Shown: positions 16,645 through 26,425 of the stretch, in pieces
Position numbering within the stretch: the stretch's first letter is position 1
How the letters are laid out: every line of letters starts with the position of its first letter
Assembly (NCBI RefSeq): GCF_002812485.1
Contig: NZ_CP025003.1
Span: forward strand, 496,001 to 560,000
Reading direction: 5' to 3'
Length of the DNA stretch: 64,000 nucleotides
Origin: Dickeya fangzhongdai
GTDB lineage: Bacteria > Pseudomonadota > Gammaproteobacteria > Enterobacterales > Enterobacteriaceae
Made by a program: the position numbers and the translations under genes
Notes under the pieces: generated by a model
Told to the model about the DNA's origin: nothing
What the model saw: only the letters and a program-made list of their open reading frames with translations
Database searches by the model: none

Positions 16645-17451
16645 ATGGAAACGATGTCGCGCGGTCATGACAAACCCGCGGGGAACCAAAGCCTGCTGCG
16701 GGGATTTCTGCTGCTTGAGATTTTAAGCAATTACCCGAACGGGTGCCCGCTGGCGCATTTGGCCGGGCTGGCCCGGCTCAACAAAAGCACCGTGCATCGC
16801 CTGTTGCAGGGATTGCAGGCGTGTGGCTACGTCACCCCGGCGCCCGCCGCAGGCAGTTATCGTCTGACCACCAGGTTCATTACGGTTGGGCTGACATCGC
16901 TGGCGCCGCCAGAGGTGATCCGGCTGATTACACCGCCGTTGCAGGCGCTGAACGCCGCGACCGGAGAAACCGTCAATTTTTCCCGGCGCGACGGCGATTA
17001 CTGCATTCTGCTCCACAAGCTGGAGCCCACCACCGGTATGTTGCGCACCCGCGCTTACCTCGGGCAGCAGATGACCTTGTTCAGTTCGGCGATGGGGAAA
17101 CTGTTTCTGGCTGACGACACCAAAGACGCGCTCTTTTCCTACTGGGGCCGCCATCAACCGCATATCCGCAAGCTAACCCCGTATACCATTACCGATCCGG
17201 GACACATGCAGCGAGAGCTGGAAGACGTGCGCCAGCGCAAGGTGGCGTTCGATCGGGAAGAGCACGAAGTCGGGGTGTCCTGCATGGCGGCGCCGGTATT
17301 TGATGCGCAGCAGCGCGTGAAATACGCCATTTCGTTATCGCTTTCTTCGGCCAAGCTGCGCCAAATCGATGAGGAAACTCTGTTGACGCCGTTGCGCCAG
17401 ACCGCTGACGCGCTTTCTCAGGCGCTGAAAACCCTGCCCGACGACATGTAA
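16645..17451 (+). CDS. IclR-family transcriptional regulator
   Basis: 268-aa regulator with an N-terminal winged helix (SLLRGFLLLEILSNYPNGCP ... LNKSTVHRLLQGLQACGY, about 15-65) and a C-terminal IclR effector domain (about 90-260, with the GQQMTLFSSAMGKLFLA and EEHEVGVSCMAAPVFD segments). ATG 16645 is preceded by GAGGGAG at 6 bp; the ATG at 16621 has none. The family includes KdgR, the pectinolysis repressor of soft-rot bacteria, but this protein is not obviously KdgR. No catabolic gene adjoins it, so its target is unknown. Confidence 0.9.
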   Translation: METMSRGHDKPAGNQSLLRGFLLLEILSNYPNGCPLAHLAGLARLNKSTVHRLLQGLQACGYVTPAPAAGSYRLTTRFITVGLTSLAPPEVIRLITPPLQALNAATGETVNFSRRDGDYCILLHKLEPTTGMLRTRAYLGQQMTLFSSAMGKLFLADDTKDALFSYWGRHQPHIRKLTPYTITDPGHMQRELEDVRQRKVAFDREEHEVGVSCMAAPVFDAQQRVKYAISLSLSSAKLRQIDEETLLTPLRQTADALSQALKTLPDDM

Positions 17452-17504
17452 ATAAGCGCGAATCCGTACAGCGGGGCGAGGGGGTAAGAAGGAAGGCAGG
17501 AAAA

Positions 17505-17530
17505 CCGGGCCGTCGACGCGACGACCCGGC
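17505..17530 (-). terminator. Terminator of the chemoreceptor gene
   Basis: On the minus strand, CCGGGTCGTCG and CGACGGCCCGG form a stem with one mismatch and are followed by TTTTCC. It lies 10 bp past the stop of the minus-strand chemoreceptor gene. Confidence 0.65.
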
Positions 17531-17538
17531 GGGATGGA

Positions 17539-19128
17539 TCAGTTGAGGCGCAGCGGAGACTGTTGTGCTTCCAGATGGAAGAAGCGCACGGAGTCGCGTA
17601 ACTGCTCACCCTGTTCCGTCATGGACTGGGCGGCGGTGGCGGCCTGCTCGACCAGCGCGGCGTTCTGCTGGGTCACGCGGTCCATTTGGTCAATGGCGAT
17701 GCCGATTTCCTTGATCCCCTGATGCTGTTCGTTGGAAGCCATCGAGATTTCCGCCACGATGTCGGTGACCTTGGTGACCGAACTGACGATCTCTTCCATC
17801 GCGTGGCTGGCGGTGTCGGCGTGGCGGGAGCCATCGGTGATTTTCTCCACCGTGCCTTCGATCAGCGTTTTGATCTCTTTGGCGGCGTTCGCGCTCTTCT
17901 GCGCCAGATTGCGGACTTCCCCGGCAACGACGGCGAACCCTTTGCCTTGCTCACCGGCACGCGCCGCTTCCACCGCGGCGTTGAGCGCCAGGATGTTGGT
18001 CTGGAAGGCGATGCCTTCGATCACCGAGATAATGTTGACGATTTTCTGCGAACTGTCGGAAATTTCATGCATACGCTTGAGCATGTCGTCCACCACGTTG
18101 CCGCCGTGCACCGCGGTTTGCGACGTCTGACGCGCCAGTTCGCTGGCCTGATGGGCATTATCGGCGTTGCGTTTCACGGTTTCGGTGATCTGCTGCATGT
18201 TGGAGGAGGTTTGCACCAGCGACGCCGCCTGTTCCTCGGTACGCTGCGACAGGTCACTGTTGCCCTGAGCGATTTCGCTGGCCGCCAGCGAGATGGATTC
18301 GCTGCCGTTCACGATGTTGTGGATGATGTCAGCCAGCTTTTCATTCATGTTCTTCATGGTGGCCAGCAGGCTCTGGGTGTCGCCAGCGCGCAGGTTGATG
18401 GCGGTATTGAGGTGCCCGGCGGCGATCTGGTTCATGATCGATACCGCATAGGCCGGCTCGCCGCCAAGCTGACGGGACAGGTTGCGGGCAATCAGCGTGG
18501 CGATAACGCCGGTTGCGATCAGCGCCAGCAGTAACAAACCGGACAGAATATAAAGCGCGGTACGATAACCCGTTGCTGCCTCAACGGCGGCCTGATCGCC
18601 GCTGGCGATCTCCATTTCCACCAGTTTCGCCAGATCCTTCATCAACTGGGTGCGGTATTTAGCCGAAACCGCGCCGCTGATTTTGCTGGCATCGTCCAGT
18701 TTTTCACTGTTGACCGCGTCAATCACTTTGGCGTTGACGTCCACGAAATTCTTGAAATTATCCGTTACCTGGCCGAACAGCGCTTGTTTGTCCTGTGCGT
18801 CGTTTTTCACCAGTTTGGCGTAATTGGCCTGGGCGTTCAGAAATACATCCTGATTCTGCAACAGTTCCTTGCGATGGCCCTCTCGCTCGTCGGGCGTTTT
18901 GGAAGAGATGTACTGTATCTGCTGCAGACGTAATTCAGACAGGACGCCACGCATTTCCAGCGTATAGCGCACCCCCGGCAGGCGATTGTCGCGGTAGGCG
19001 TCGATACGGTCATTATTGGCGCTGAGTTGATAGATGGAAACGGCGCCAATCAGCAACATCATCACGATCAGCACGGAAAAACCGAACAGCAGCTTGGAAA
19101 AGACGGTTAATTGCGAGAATTTTTTCAT
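17539..19128 (-). CDS. Methyl-accepting chemotaxis protein, four-helix-bundle sensor
   Basis: Inner-membrane chemoreceptor of 529 aa. TM1 is at about 11-31, a periplasmic four-helix-bundle sensor at 32-190, TM2 at about 191-213, HAMP at 214-266, then the signalling domain with the invariant hairpin tip [20 protein letters not shown] near residues 375-395. The C-terminus (SPLRLN) lacks the CheR/CheB-binding pentapeptide, so it behaves like a minor receptor. A sigma28-like promoter lies 33 bp upstream. Ligand unknown. Confidence 0.93.
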   Translation of the reverse strand: MKKFSQLTVFSKLLFGFSVLIVMMLLIGAVSIYQLSANNDRIDAYRDNRLPGVRYTLEMRGVLSELRLQQIQYISSKTPDEREGHRKELLQNQDVFLNAQANYAKLVKNDAQDKQALFGQVTDNFKNFVDVNAKVIDAVNSEKLDDASKISGAVSAKYRTQLMKDLAKLVEMEIASGDQAAVEAATGYRTALYILSGLLLLALIATGVIATLIARNLSRQLGGEPAYAVSIMNQIAAGHLNTAINLRAGDTQSLLATMKNMNEKLADIIHNIVNGSESISLAASEIAQGNSDLSQRTEEQAASLVQTSSNMQQITETVKRNADNAHQASELARQTSQTAVHGGNVVDDMLKRMHEISDSSQKIVNIISVIEGIAFQTNILALNAAVEAARAGEQGKGFAVVAGEVRNLAQKSANAAKEIKTLIEGTVEKITDGSRHADTASHAMEEIVSSVTKVTDIVAEISMASNEQHQGIKEIGIAIDQMDRVTQQNAALVEQAATAAQSMTEQGEQLRDSVRFFHLEAQQSPLRLN

Positions 19129-19160
19129 AGTTTTTTTCTTGGCAAGGGAAAGTATCTTTA

Positions 19161-19187
19161 ATAACGGCAGGGTAATTCAAAAATTTA
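19161..19187 (-). promoter_or_regulatory. Sigma28 (FliA)-like promoter of the chemoreceptor gene
   Basis: Minus strand reads TAAATTTT, 11 bp spacer, GCCGTTAT, against the enterobacterial FliA consensus TAAAGTTT-N11-GCCGATAA (13 of 16 with exact spacing). It ends 32 bp before the ATG. The remaining gap to 19473 shows nothing else. Confidence 0.6.
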
Positions 19188-19473
19188 TTCCCTTCATAGG
19201 GGGGAGTCGTCATTTTGACGAATTGTTTTTTATTTTTTGAATGGTGATTTTGTGATGCCGATTTATGATTTTTTGTTCTTTTTGTGAATATGCCCAACAT
19301 AATGCAGGTTGCAGGAGCAGCGCGTCACGCTGTGCAAGGCGCGGGCGCGTTGTCCTGCGCCTCAAGTTATTGGGGAGAAAGGGAAGTTTTCTATTTGCGA
19401 GACGAATTCATACAAAATAAATAATCGTATGATTCGGCGCTATTAATTTTAGCGGCTGGCGTGCTGACGCGAA

Positions 19474-19788
19474 TTAATCCAGATAAAAAACCGCCTTGAG
19501 CTCGGTGCTGACCGGGCTATTATCCGGGTTGGCGGGCATCACCTCTTTCATGTATTTCCACCAGCGCTGGCAGGCGTCGGTTTGCGCGACGGCGTTCCAG
19601 CGTTCTTCCGATTCAATTTCCACGTACGCGAACAGTAGGTTGCGCGCCGGGTCGAGGAAGATGTTGTAGTGGTGTGCGCCGTGCGCTTTCAGTTCCGCTT
19701 CCAGCTCCGGCCAGATTGGGTTGTGGCGACGCTGATATTCCTCGTGGCAATCCGGAAAGATCGGCATCACAAAGGCTTTTTTCAACAT
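19474..19788 (-). CDS. rhaM: L-rhamnose mutarotase
   Basis: Interconverts alpha and beta anomers of L-rhamnose. At 104 aa from ATG 19788 (preceded by AGGATGACG) it matches E. coli RhaM in length and almost residue by residue, including [15 protein letters not shown], the active-site His region [10 protein letters not shown] and RWWKYM. The frame continues upstream to 19851 without similarity. It follows rhaD by about 200 bp and is probably the last gene of the rha operon. Confidence 0.96.
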   Translation of the reverse strand: MLKKAFVMPIFPDCHEEYQRRHNPIWPELEAELKAHGAHHYNIFLDPARNLLFAYVEIESEERWNAVAQTDACQRWWKYMKEVMPANPDNSPVSTELKAVFYLD

Positions 19789-19960
19789 ATTCGTCATCCT
19801 GTAGACAGTGACAGTGGCCCGCATTCGGCGGGAAACATCCTTGTGTTCCATGCCGGCCGCGCACGACGTCAGGGTTCCGCCTGCTTTTCACCATTACCGG
19901 TGAACCCCGACGGCGTTTCTGCCCGCATGGTATCCTGATGGTTATATTCACCCGGCATGA

Positions 19961-19995
19961 CGCCATTTACCCGACATAGCGCCATTTACCCGACA
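19961..19995 (+). repeat. 16-bp direct repeat duplicating the 3' end of rhaD
   Basis: CGCCATTTACCCGACA occurs at 19961-19976 and again at 19980-19995. The second copy contains the rhaD stop codon (19986-19988), so the end of the gene has been tandemly duplicated into the spacer with a 19-bp period. Confidence 0.8.
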
Positions 19996-20813
19996 CGTAA
20001 GGCGGACGCCATCGGCGTGACCCCAAACCGCTCGCCGAGCGCGATCAACTCTTCAGTCGAGATCGTCTGCTTCTTCCCGCCCATCGCGCGCACCTTGACC
20101 ATCACCTCTGCCGATTTTTCGGCGGTATCGATCAGACCGAAGGCGTCATCCAGCGACGGGCCGGTGCCGAAGATGCCGTGAAACGGCCACAGCACCAGCG
20201 AATGGTGTTGCATCTGTTCGGCGGTGGCGCTGCCGATGGCATCGGTGCCCGGCACCATCCACGGAACAATGCCGACGCCGTCCGGGAATACCACCAGACA
20301 TTCGGTGCTGCCTTCCCACAGCTCGCGGGTAAACGCCGCGCTGTTCAGTTCCAGCATGTAGCTCAGGGCGATCAGGTTGGTGGCGTGGCAGTGCATGATG
20401 ACCCGATCCCGCCCGTCGCTGAGGTTCATGCGCACGATGTGCGACTGAAAATGCGCCGCCAGCTCCGAGGTCGGCAGGCCGCCGTGGGTCAGCCCCCAGA
20501 AGATACGGTAACCGCGGCCATCATCATCCACCTGCAACAGCGCCAGACTGTCGGCCGGGTCCAGTTGGACATTGCGAAAGAACTTGCCGGAGCCGGTGAC
20601 GATAAACCAGCAGCCTGCCAGTTCCGGCATCGGCTGGGACAGCGCTTCGTGCCGCGGTTGCGGATAAAAGTCGCTTTCGAACGGCGTTACGTCGTCTGTG
20701 GTCAGACGCAGGCTGATGTTGCCGCCGTTGCGTTCATCCCAGCCTTTGAGCCACATGTCGCCGGTGGCCTTGATCATTCCCTGTACAAACCAGGAGGTGA
20801 GTAGTGATTGCAT
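19986..20813 (-). CDS. rhaD: L-rhamnulose-1-phosphate aldolase
   Basis: Class II zinc aldolase cleaving L-rhamnulose 1-phosphate to dihydroxyacetone phosphate and L-lactaldehyde. At 275 aa it matches E. coli RhaD (274 aa). The zinc ligands are visible as HCHATN (two His near 141-143) and WPFHG (third His near 212), with the glutamate of the TSELAAHF segment near 117. It follows rhaA by nine bases in the rhaBADM operon. Confidence 0.97.
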   Translation of the reverse strand: MQSLLTSWFVQGMIKATGDMWLKGWDERNGGNISLRLTTDDVTPFESDFYPQPRHEALSQPMPELAGCWFIVTGSGKFFRNVQLDPADSLALLQVDDDGRGYRIFWGLTHGGLPTSELAAHFQSHIVRMNLSDGRDRVIMHCHATNLIALSYMLELNSAAFTRELWEGSTECLVVFPDGVGIVPWMVPGTDAIGSATAEQMQHHSLVLWPFHGIFGTGPSLDDAFGLIDTAEKSAEVMVKVRAMGGKKQTISTEELIALGERFGVTPMASALRVG

Positions 20814-20822
20814 GGCAAATCC

Positions 20823-22079
20823 TTAACGTTGACAGAGAACGGTGTTTTCGTAATGACGCACGGACTGCAGCCAGTCGCCGCCGGGCGTGACGTCATGCTG
20901 CTGGCAGTAGTGTTCCCACACCGCCTGCCACGGCAGCGATTTCTGCTCTTCCAGCAGCGCCAGCCGGGCGGTGTAGTCGCCGTTTTGTTCCAGCGTACGC
21001 AAGGTGTCGGTGGGTTCCAGCAGCGCGCGCAGCAGCGCTTTTTTCATGTTGCGGGTGCCGATAATCCAGGCGGCGATGCGGTTGATGGAAGCATCGAAGA
21101 AATCCAGCCCGATATGCACCCGATCGAACAGTCGGTGGCGCACGACTTCGTGGGCGATGGCCTGCGTTTCGTCGTCCAGCAGCACCACGTGGTCGCTGTC
21201 CCAGCGCACCGGTCGGCTGACGTGCAGCAACAGGCGCGGTACGAACAGGCTGGCGCTGGAGATTTTGTCGGAAATCACTTCGGTGGGGTGGAAGTGACCG
21301 GCGTCCAGACACAGCGCGGTCTGGCGGCTGGTGGCGTAGCCCAGATAAAACTCGCTGGAGCCGACGGTAAAACTTTCCGCCCCCAGCCCGAACAGTTTGC
21401 TCTCCACCGCGTCGATATGGTGCGCCGGGTCCAGTTTTTCGGCGAGAACCTCGTCGAGCGACGCCAGCAGCCGCTGACGGAACGCCAGCCGGTCGACGGT
21501 CAGGTCCTTCATGCCGTCCGGAATCCAGATATTCATTACCGAAGCGGTGCCCAGTTCCTGGCCGAACCAGGCGGAAATACGGCGGCTGGCCTGACAGTGC
21601 TCAATCCAGAAACGGCGCACGTTTTCATCCGGGTGCGACAGGGTAAAACCGTCGCGGCTAAGCGGGTGCGAAAAACAGGTGGGGTTGAAGTCCAGCCCCA
21701 GTTGATGTGTTTTGGCCCAGGTTACCCAGTGGCTGAAATGGTGCGGTTCGATGGCGTTGCGCGCCACCGGCGTATCCGATTCCAGATAGATGGCGTGCAG
21801 ATTCAACCGCTTCGGGCCGGGGATCTGGCGGAACGCCTGCTCCAGATCGGCGCGCAGATCGGCGGCGTTGCGCGCTTTGCCAGGATAGTTGCCGGTGGCC
21901 TGAATACCGCCGGTCAGCGCGCCGCTGTCGTGCTCGAAGCCAGCGACGTCGTCGCCCTGCCAGCAGTGGATGGAGACCGGAATCTGATCCAGCTGGCGCA
22001 GCGCGGCATCCACATCAATATTCAGTCGGGCGTAACGTTCTCTGGCCAGCCGCCAGGCGGTTTCTATCGCGGTATTCAT
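20823..22079 (-). CDS. rhaA: L-rhamnose isomerase
   Basis: Converts L-rhamnose to L-rhamnulose in the cytoplasm. Length 418 aa equals the family. The TIM-barrel metal site segments are visible ([12 protein letters not shown] near 154-165, [11 protein letters not shown] near 267-277, RWDSDHVV near 300-307). Its ATG overlaps the rhaB stop (ATGA), showing translational coupling. Confidence 0.97.
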   Translation of the reverse strand: MNTAIETAWRLARERYARLNIDVDAALRQLDQIPVSIHCWQGDDVAGFEHDSGALTGGIQATGNYPGKARNAADLRADLEQAFRQIPGPKRLNLHAIYLESDTPVARNAIEPHHFSHWVTWAKTHQLGLDFNPTCFSHPLSRDGFTLSHPDENVRRFWIEHCQASRRISAWFGQELGTASVMNIWIPDGMKDLTVDRLAFRQRLLASLDEVLAEKLDPAHHIDAVESKLFGLGAESFTVGSSEFYLGYATSRQTALCLDAGHFHPTEVISDKISSASLFVPRLLLHVSRPVRWDSDHVVLLDDETQAIAHEVVRHRLFDRVHIGLDFFDASINRIAAWIIGTRNMKKALLRALLEPTDTLRTLEQNGDYTARLALLEEQKSLPWQAVWEHYCQQHDVTPGGDWLQSVRHYENTVLCQR

Positions 22080-23548
22080 ACGGTAAGCTCCTCGTTAACC
22101 TGGCACAGCGCCTGAAAACGGCGCCAGTGACCAGCAAAATCACTATCCTGTCGGGGGATAAACGGTTGCAGCGGGATGTTGTCGGTGAGCAGACGGCGAA
22201 AGGCGTCCAGATCCGCCACGTCGCCCTGCGCCATCAGCTGACAGCCGATGTTGCCGAGGGTCGAGGCTTCGGCCGGGCCGGCCAGCACCGGCACCTGACA
22301 GACATCGGCGCACAGTTGGTTCAGCAGGCTATTACGACTGCCGCCGCCCACCACATGCAGATGGCGCAGCGGCGCACCGCGTAGCTCACCCAGCGTCAGC
22401 AGGCCCTGACGGTAGGACAGCGCCAGGCTGTCCAGAATGCAGCGCGCCAGCGCGGCGGTATTGGCAGGCCGCGGCTGGCCGTGTTCGCGGCAGAGTTCAT
22501 ACAGCGCGTCGCTCATCGACGGCGGATTAATCAGCCGCGCGTCGTTCGGATTGATCAGGCTGACGAAGCCCGGCTGCGCCGCCGCGGCGTCAAGCAGCGC
22601 CGGCAGGTCTGCGATCTGCTGTTCCTGACACACCTGCTGCAACAGCCAGAGTCCCATAATATTTTTCAGTACCCGGTAACGGCCGCCGACCCCGCCTTCA
22701 TTGGTGATATTGGCGGCCAGCGCCGCCGGACCGGTCAACGGTTCACGGCTTTCAATACCGATCAGCGACCAGGTGCCGGAGCTGAGGTAGGCGCTGTCCG
22801 CGTCGGTCAGCGGGGTGGCGACCACCGCGCTGGCGGTATCGTGGGTGGCGACCGTCACTACCGGCACGGCGCGGCCGCTGGGTGCTACCCAGTCGCCCAC
22901 CCGGCGGCCCGGCCGGCGCGGCGCGGCGAGCCAGTTGGGCGGCACGCCCAGATAATCCAGCAGACAGCGGTCCCAGTCGCCGCTATCCAGATTCAGCAAC
23001 TGGGTGGTGCTGGCGTTGGTGTATTCGCAGGCCATCTGGCCGGTCAGCCGGTAGTGGAAGTAGTCCGGGATCATCAGCAGGTGCGCCACCTGCCCCCAGA
23101 CGTCCGGATCCTGCTGGCGCAGCGCCCGCAGTTGGTAGAGGGTGTTGAACGGCAGAAACTGGATGCCGGTCTGCCGGTAGAGGCGCTCGCGGCCCAGTTC
23201 GGCGATGACTTGCGCCATCTGGCCGTCGGTGCGGTGGTCGCGATAGGCGTAAGACAGGCCCAGACGGTTGCCTTGTCGGTCCAGCGGCACCATGTCTACG
23301 CCCCAGCTATCGATACCGATGCTGACGGGGTGAATGCCGCACGCGTCGACGGCTTCAAGCCCGTGGCGAATCTGGCGTTCCAGTTCGTCCAGATCCCACA
23401 GATGATGCCCCTGCCAGTGCCGCAGCGGATTGTTGAAACGGTGAATTTCCGCCAGCGTCAACCGCCGGGTTTCGACCTCCAGCGACGCCAACATCACCCG
23501 CCCGCTGGATGCGCCGAGATCGACCGCTACGTAATGCTTGACCGCCAT
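22076..23548 (-). CDS. rhaB: Rhamnulokinase
   Basis: Phosphorylates L-rhamnulose using ATP. FGGY-type kinase of 490 aa from ATG 23548, matching E. coli RhaB (489 aa). Visible are the N-terminal phosphate loop [14 protein letters not shown] (8-21), catalytic-Asp region [10 protein letters not shown], and the ATP-site segments [11 protein letters not shown] and [15 protein letters not shown]. The open frame extends to 23668 but without similarity. It is first in the rhaBADM operon and divergent from rhaSR. Confidence 0.97.
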   Translation of the reverse strand: MAVKHYVAVDLGASSGRVMLASLEVETRRLTLAEIHRFNNPLRHWQGHHLWDLDELERQIRHGLEAVDACGIHPVSIGIDSWGVDMVPLDRQGNRLGLSYAYRDHRTDGQMAQVIAELGRERLYRQTGIQFLPFNTLYQLRALRQQDPDVWGQVAHLLMIPDYFHYRLTGQMACEYTNASTTQLLNLDSGDWDRCLLDYLGVPPNWLAAPRRPGRRVGDWVAPSGRAVPVVTVATHDTASAVVATPLTDADSAYLSSGTWSLIGIESREPLTGPAALAANITNEGGVGGRYRVLKNIMGLWLLQQVCQEQQIADLPALLDAAAAQPGFVSLINPNDARLINPPSMSDALYELCREHGQPRPANTAALARCILDSLALSYRQGLLTLGELRGAPLRHLHVVGGGSRNSLLNQLCADVCQVPVLAGPAEASTLGNIGCQLMAQGDVADLDAFRRLLTDNIPLQPFIPRQDSDFAGHWRRFQALCQVNEELTV

Positions 23549-23675
23549 TGCCGTTCTCTCCGTTGTCGTTATGGTGTGTTTGTGACTGTGTTCGGCAGTG
23601 TAGGAGAGTTGGAACGGCGGCACCTTTGGGTGAGTGCCATCTGAAAAATGGGGTTGGCAAAATGGCAAAGTTGAC

Positions 23676-23691
23676 TGTGAATCGGCTCACA
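23676..23691 (+). promoter_or_regulatory. CRP-binding site in the rhaB-rhaS regulatory region
   Basis: TGTGAATCGGCTCACA is a perfect match to TGTGA-N6-TCACA, centred about 135 bp upstream of the rhaB start, as expected for CRP activation of rhaBAD next to RhaS sites. The 347-bp divergent region has no gene. Confidence 0.85.
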
Positions 23692-23742
23692 GTTTATGGC
23701 GATAGTCAGCTTGTAACCCTGTAATAACGAGTTGTAAACGCT

Positions 23743-23758
23743 TGTGATCCTGCACACA
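23743..23758 (+). promoter_or_regulatory. Second CRP-like site, nearer rhaS
   Basis: TGTGATCCTGCACACA matches TGTGA-N6-TCACA at nine of ten positions and lies 138 bp upstream of the rhaS start. In E. coli, CRP also acts on rhaSR, so a site on this side is expected. Confidence 0.7.
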
Positions 23759-23895
23759 GTTCAGTGATTTAACCGCCGGATCTTGAAAAAATGACCTCGC
23801 GACGGCGATGTCGCGGCGCTATTTTAAGGCGCGGGGGCCTGCCTTCTGACTACTATCCGGACATGCGGATGCGTCGCTGAGGGGAGGAACGCGAC

Positions 23896-24732
23896 ATGAC
23901 ACAACTTCATGGCGAAGAGTTTTTTGCTTCACAAGCGGCGACGGTGGCGGTGGAACCTCGCATGCCGCAATGCGCCTTTCCTGAGCATTATCACGACTTC
24001 TGGGAAATCGTGCTGGTGGAGCAGGGGGCCGGCGTGCACGTGTTCAACGACCAGCCTTTTGCCCTGTGCAGCGGGGCGGTGTTCTTCGTGCGGGACAACG
24101 ATCGCCATCTGTTTGAACAGGTGGAGGAACTGCACCTGACCAATGTGCTGTATCGGTCGCCGCGCGGGTTTCGCTTTTTGTCGGACATCGCGCCGTTTCT
24201 GCCGTATGGCGCCAATGGCGAGTGGCTGGGGCAGTGGCAGGTGAACGCCGCCGCCCAGCAGCAGGTCAAGCAGTTGATCCTGCAACTGGCGGCGCTGGCG
24301 CATCATGATCAGCCGGAGGATATCGCCGCCAGCGAAAGCCTGTTCCTGCAAATTCTGGTGCTGCTGCGGCAAAAGCGTTTCCAGACGCAGGGCGACGGCA
24401 GCGAACGGCTGGGCATCCAGGCGTTACTGGGCTGGTTGCAGCACAATTTTTGTGAAGAGGTGGATTGGGAAACGCTGGCGGACCGCTTTTCGCTGTCGTT
24501 ACGCACGCTACACCGGCAACTGAAGCAGCACACCGGCATGACGCCGCAGCGCTATCTGAACCGGTTGCGGCTGCTGGAGGCCCGGCGTCGGTTGCAGCAC
24601 AGCGATGACTCCATCACCACCATCGCCCATGATTGCGGCTTTAGCGACAGCAATCATTTTTCCACGCAGTTTCGCAAAGCCTTTTCGCTGGCCCCCAAAA
24701 CGTTGCGCCATCAGGCGCTGTGTGAGGACTAA
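23896..24732 (+). CDS. rhaS: AraC-family activator of rhaBAD
   Basis: 278 aa, the same length as E. coli RhaS. The N-terminal cupin sensor (HYHDFWEIVLVEQGAGVHVF, about 27-50) binds rhamnose; the C-terminal double helix-turn-helix runs from about 180 (WETLADRFSLSLRTLHRQLK) to IAHDCGFSDSNHFSTQFRK near 245-263. It activates rhaBAD from the divergent region. It is followed after 37 bp, including a mini-repeat, by rhaR. Confidence 0.94.
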   Translation: MTQLHGEEFFASQAATVAVEPRMPQCAFPEHYHDFWEIVLVEQGAGVHVFNDQPFALCSGAVFFVRDNDRHLFEQVEELHLTNVLYRSPRGFRFLSDIAPFLPYGANGEWLGQWQVNAAAQQQVKQLILQLAALAHHDQPEDIAASESLFLQILVLLRQKRFQTQGDGSERLGIQALLGWLQHNFCEEVDWETLADRFSLSLRTLHRQLKQHTGMTPQRYLNRLRLLEARRRLQHSDDSITTIAHDCGFSDSNHFSTQFRKAFSLAPKTLRHQALCED

Positions 24733-24756
24733 GAGCCTATCCCAGTAGGCGTTATA
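24731..24756 (+). repeat. Short palindromic mini-repeat, second copy
   Basis: AGAGCCTATCCCAGTAGGCG directly after the rhaS stop, the same unit as at 1562-1581. Confidence 0.5.
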
Positions 24757-24769
24757 GGGGCGACAGGCT

Positions 24770-25624
24770 GTGCCATCCCGCGGGTTGAAGTTACGAACGG
24801 AAGATTACTTTCTTACCGACAAGAATACGGTCACGGTGGCGGAGCGCAGCCCGCAGCCGGCGTTTCCGTTGCATCATCACGACTTCGACGAGCTGGTGAT
24901 CGTCTGGCGCGGCAATGGCCTGCACCTGTGGAATGATGTTCCCTACCGTATTACCTGCGGCGACCTGTTCTATGTCACCGCCCGCGACCGTCACAGCTAC
25001 GAATCGGTGCATGACCTGGAGCTGGACAATATCCTTTATATCCGTGACCGCCTGACGCTGCCCACCGACTGGCAAAACCTGCTGCCGGGCGGCGAGGTGC
25101 CGCAGCAACAACGCTACTGGCGGCTGGCGACCCAGAGCATGGATACCTTGCGCGACAAAGTGGAAAATCTGACGCAGGAATGCATGAAATCGGACCCGCT
25201 GTCGTTACAGCTCAGCGAAGTGCTGCTGTTGCAGATTGCGTTGCTGGCGCTGCGTTATCGCTACGCGCCGGACAGCACGCAACTGGCCGACGCCCAACAG
25301 CTGGACCTGCTGATGAATGCGTTACGCGCCAGCATCGCCCGGCCGTTCCGGCTGGAGGATTTCTGCCGGTTGCACGACATCGGCATGCGCAGCCTGCGCA
25401 GTCGCTTCAAACAGCAGACCGGCATGAGCGTTGCGCAGTATCTGCGCCAGTTGCGGCTGTGCCGGGCGATGGAGCTGCTGCGCCACAATCGCCAGACCAT
25501 CAGCGAAGTGGCGGCCGAATGCGGCTTTGACGACAGCAACTATTTTTCCGTGGTGTTCCATCAGGCGTTCGGCGTCACGCCGAGCGGTTACCGGCAGCGT
25601 TTTCAGGTTGGTGGCAAAGCGTGA
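24770..25624 (+). CDS. rhaR: AraC-family activator of rhaSR
   Basis: 284 aa against 282 in the mature-length E. coli RhaR. The cupin segment HHHDFDELVIVWRGNGLHLW (about 36-55) closely matches RhaR, and the helix-turn-helix ends in VAAECGFDDSNYFSVVF. GTG 24770 is the likely start, with AGGGG upstream, but TTG alternatives exist. It activates rhaSR in response to rhamnose. Confidence 0.93.
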   Translation: MPSRGLKLRTEDYFLTDKNTVTVAERSPQPAFPLHHHDFDELVIVWRGNGLHLWNDVPYRITCGDLFYVTARDRHSYESVHDLELDNILYIRDRLTLPTDWQNLLPGGEVPQQQRYWRLATQSMDTLRDKVENLTQECMKSDPLSLQLSEVLLLQIALLALRYRYAPDSTQLADAQQLDLLMNALRASIARPFRLEDFCRLHDIGMRSLRSRFKQQTGMSVAQYLRQLRLCRAMELLRHNRQTISEVAAECGFDDSNYFSVVFHQAFGVTPSGYRQRFQVGGKA

Positions 25625-25642
25625 GGCGATGGGAGGCTATCG

Positions 25643-25927
25643 TTATTTCGATGACGGCTGACGTGTTGAGCGTGAGGTGTGGTAATAGCGCCAGAGTTTT
25701 ATGATAAGTAAATAGGCCAGTATTGCTGTGATGAATTCAATAACCATCATTGCCGAAATATAAAGATCTTCAGGATCGCGGATACTGAGAGCATCAGACA
25801 GCCTAAACAGCAACGTTACTTGATCTTTGGTCATAGGAACGGGGTAGGTATGAACATAACGTACCGATAAGAAAAATAAAATAATAAATAAAATCGACTT
25901 TAGTGCTCTGCGGGTAAATGTGGTCAT
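25643..25927 (-). CDS. Small membrane protein, tandem paralogue 1, unknown
   Basis: 94 aa with two hydrophobic segments (about 10-27 and 58-80) and a basic C-terminal tail. I do not recognise the family. It is clearly related to the next gene: both share the opening MT-FSRR-K, LS-RYIH-YP and RDPE followed by a second membrane helix. The pair are 26 bp apart, same direction, so probably co-transcribed. No clear ribosome-binding site is seen. The gene lies between rhaR and the dpp-type importer and has no evident functional tie to either. Confidence 0.7.
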   Translation of the reverse strand: MTTFTRRALKSILFIILFFLSVRYVHTYPVPMTKDQVTLLFRLSDALSIRDPEDLYISAMMVIEFITAILAYLLIIKLWRYYHTSRSTRQPSSK

Positions 25928-25953
25928 TAGTGATTATATTTTTATTTTTCTGG

Positions 25954-26217
25954 TTAACGTTTCATGGATTGATGGTATTTCCATGCTCGCATACCTAACC
26001 CGTACAACACCACGGTGATAACCATATTAATCAGCAGTACTGCCAGCAGGTAAAACCACTCCGGATCACGGAACCCCAGACTGTTAGCAACCGTGACGAG
26101 CCAGTCGGTCATGTTCCGCGTGAATGTTATCGGGTAGGGATGGATATACCTCAGTGATAGGTAATAAAGGGTGAAAAATAATAGAGTCTTAAACACCCTA
26201 CGGGAAAATATTGTCAT
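25954..26217 (-). CDS. Small membrane protein, tandem paralogue 2, unknown
   Basis: 87 aa, two predicted membrane helices (about 10-27 and 57-76), starting MTIFSRRVFKTLLFF and ending in a basic tail (KYHQSMKR). It is the upstream member of the tandem pair and shares the RYIHPYP and FRDPE blocks with its neighbour. The paralogy and conserved spacing of motifs support both being real genes. Function unknown. Confidence 0.7.
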   Translation of the reverse strand: MTIFSRRVFKTLLFFTLYYLSLRYIHPYPITFTRNMTDWLVTVANSLGFRDPEWFYLLAVLLINMVITVVLYGLGMRAWKYHQSMKR

Positions 26218-26356
26218 CAGTCACGACCTTAATATTCTTGTTGGCGTTGTCACAACGCGCTGCCTATAGATTAGCACGTCTATCAAAGGTATTTATTGCC
26301 GTGGCTGGAGCATTTTATGCTGAAGTGATTTTAGGTTGCCGTTCTGGACGTAATGG

Positions 26357-26413
26357 GCGCCATCATGCACTACATTTTCATTTTAATTGAAAACGTAACG
26401 TACATGATGGCGC
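26357..26413. repeat. Long imperfect hairpin downstream of the importer operon
   Basis: GCGCCATCATG (26357-26367) and CATGATGGCGC (26403-26413) form an 11-bp stem. Inside it TAC-TTTTCA and TGAAAA-GTA form a second stem around an AT-rich loop. There is no U-run on the minus strand, so it may be a small palindromic element or a stabilising 3' structure rather than a classical terminator. Confidence 0.6.
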
Positions 26414-26425
26414 GCTGAAATAACG

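Noticed and set aside
16645..17451. KdgR, the pectinolysis repressor
   Set aside because: The protein is IclR-type, but its recognition helix and context do not match what I remember of KdgR, which lies next to ogl or htpX-type neighbours in soft-rot bacteria.
25643..26217. Toxin-antitoxin or type I toxin interpretation of the tandem membrane proteins
   Set aside because: Each is too long for a typical type I toxin and no antisense RNA or partner gene is visible.
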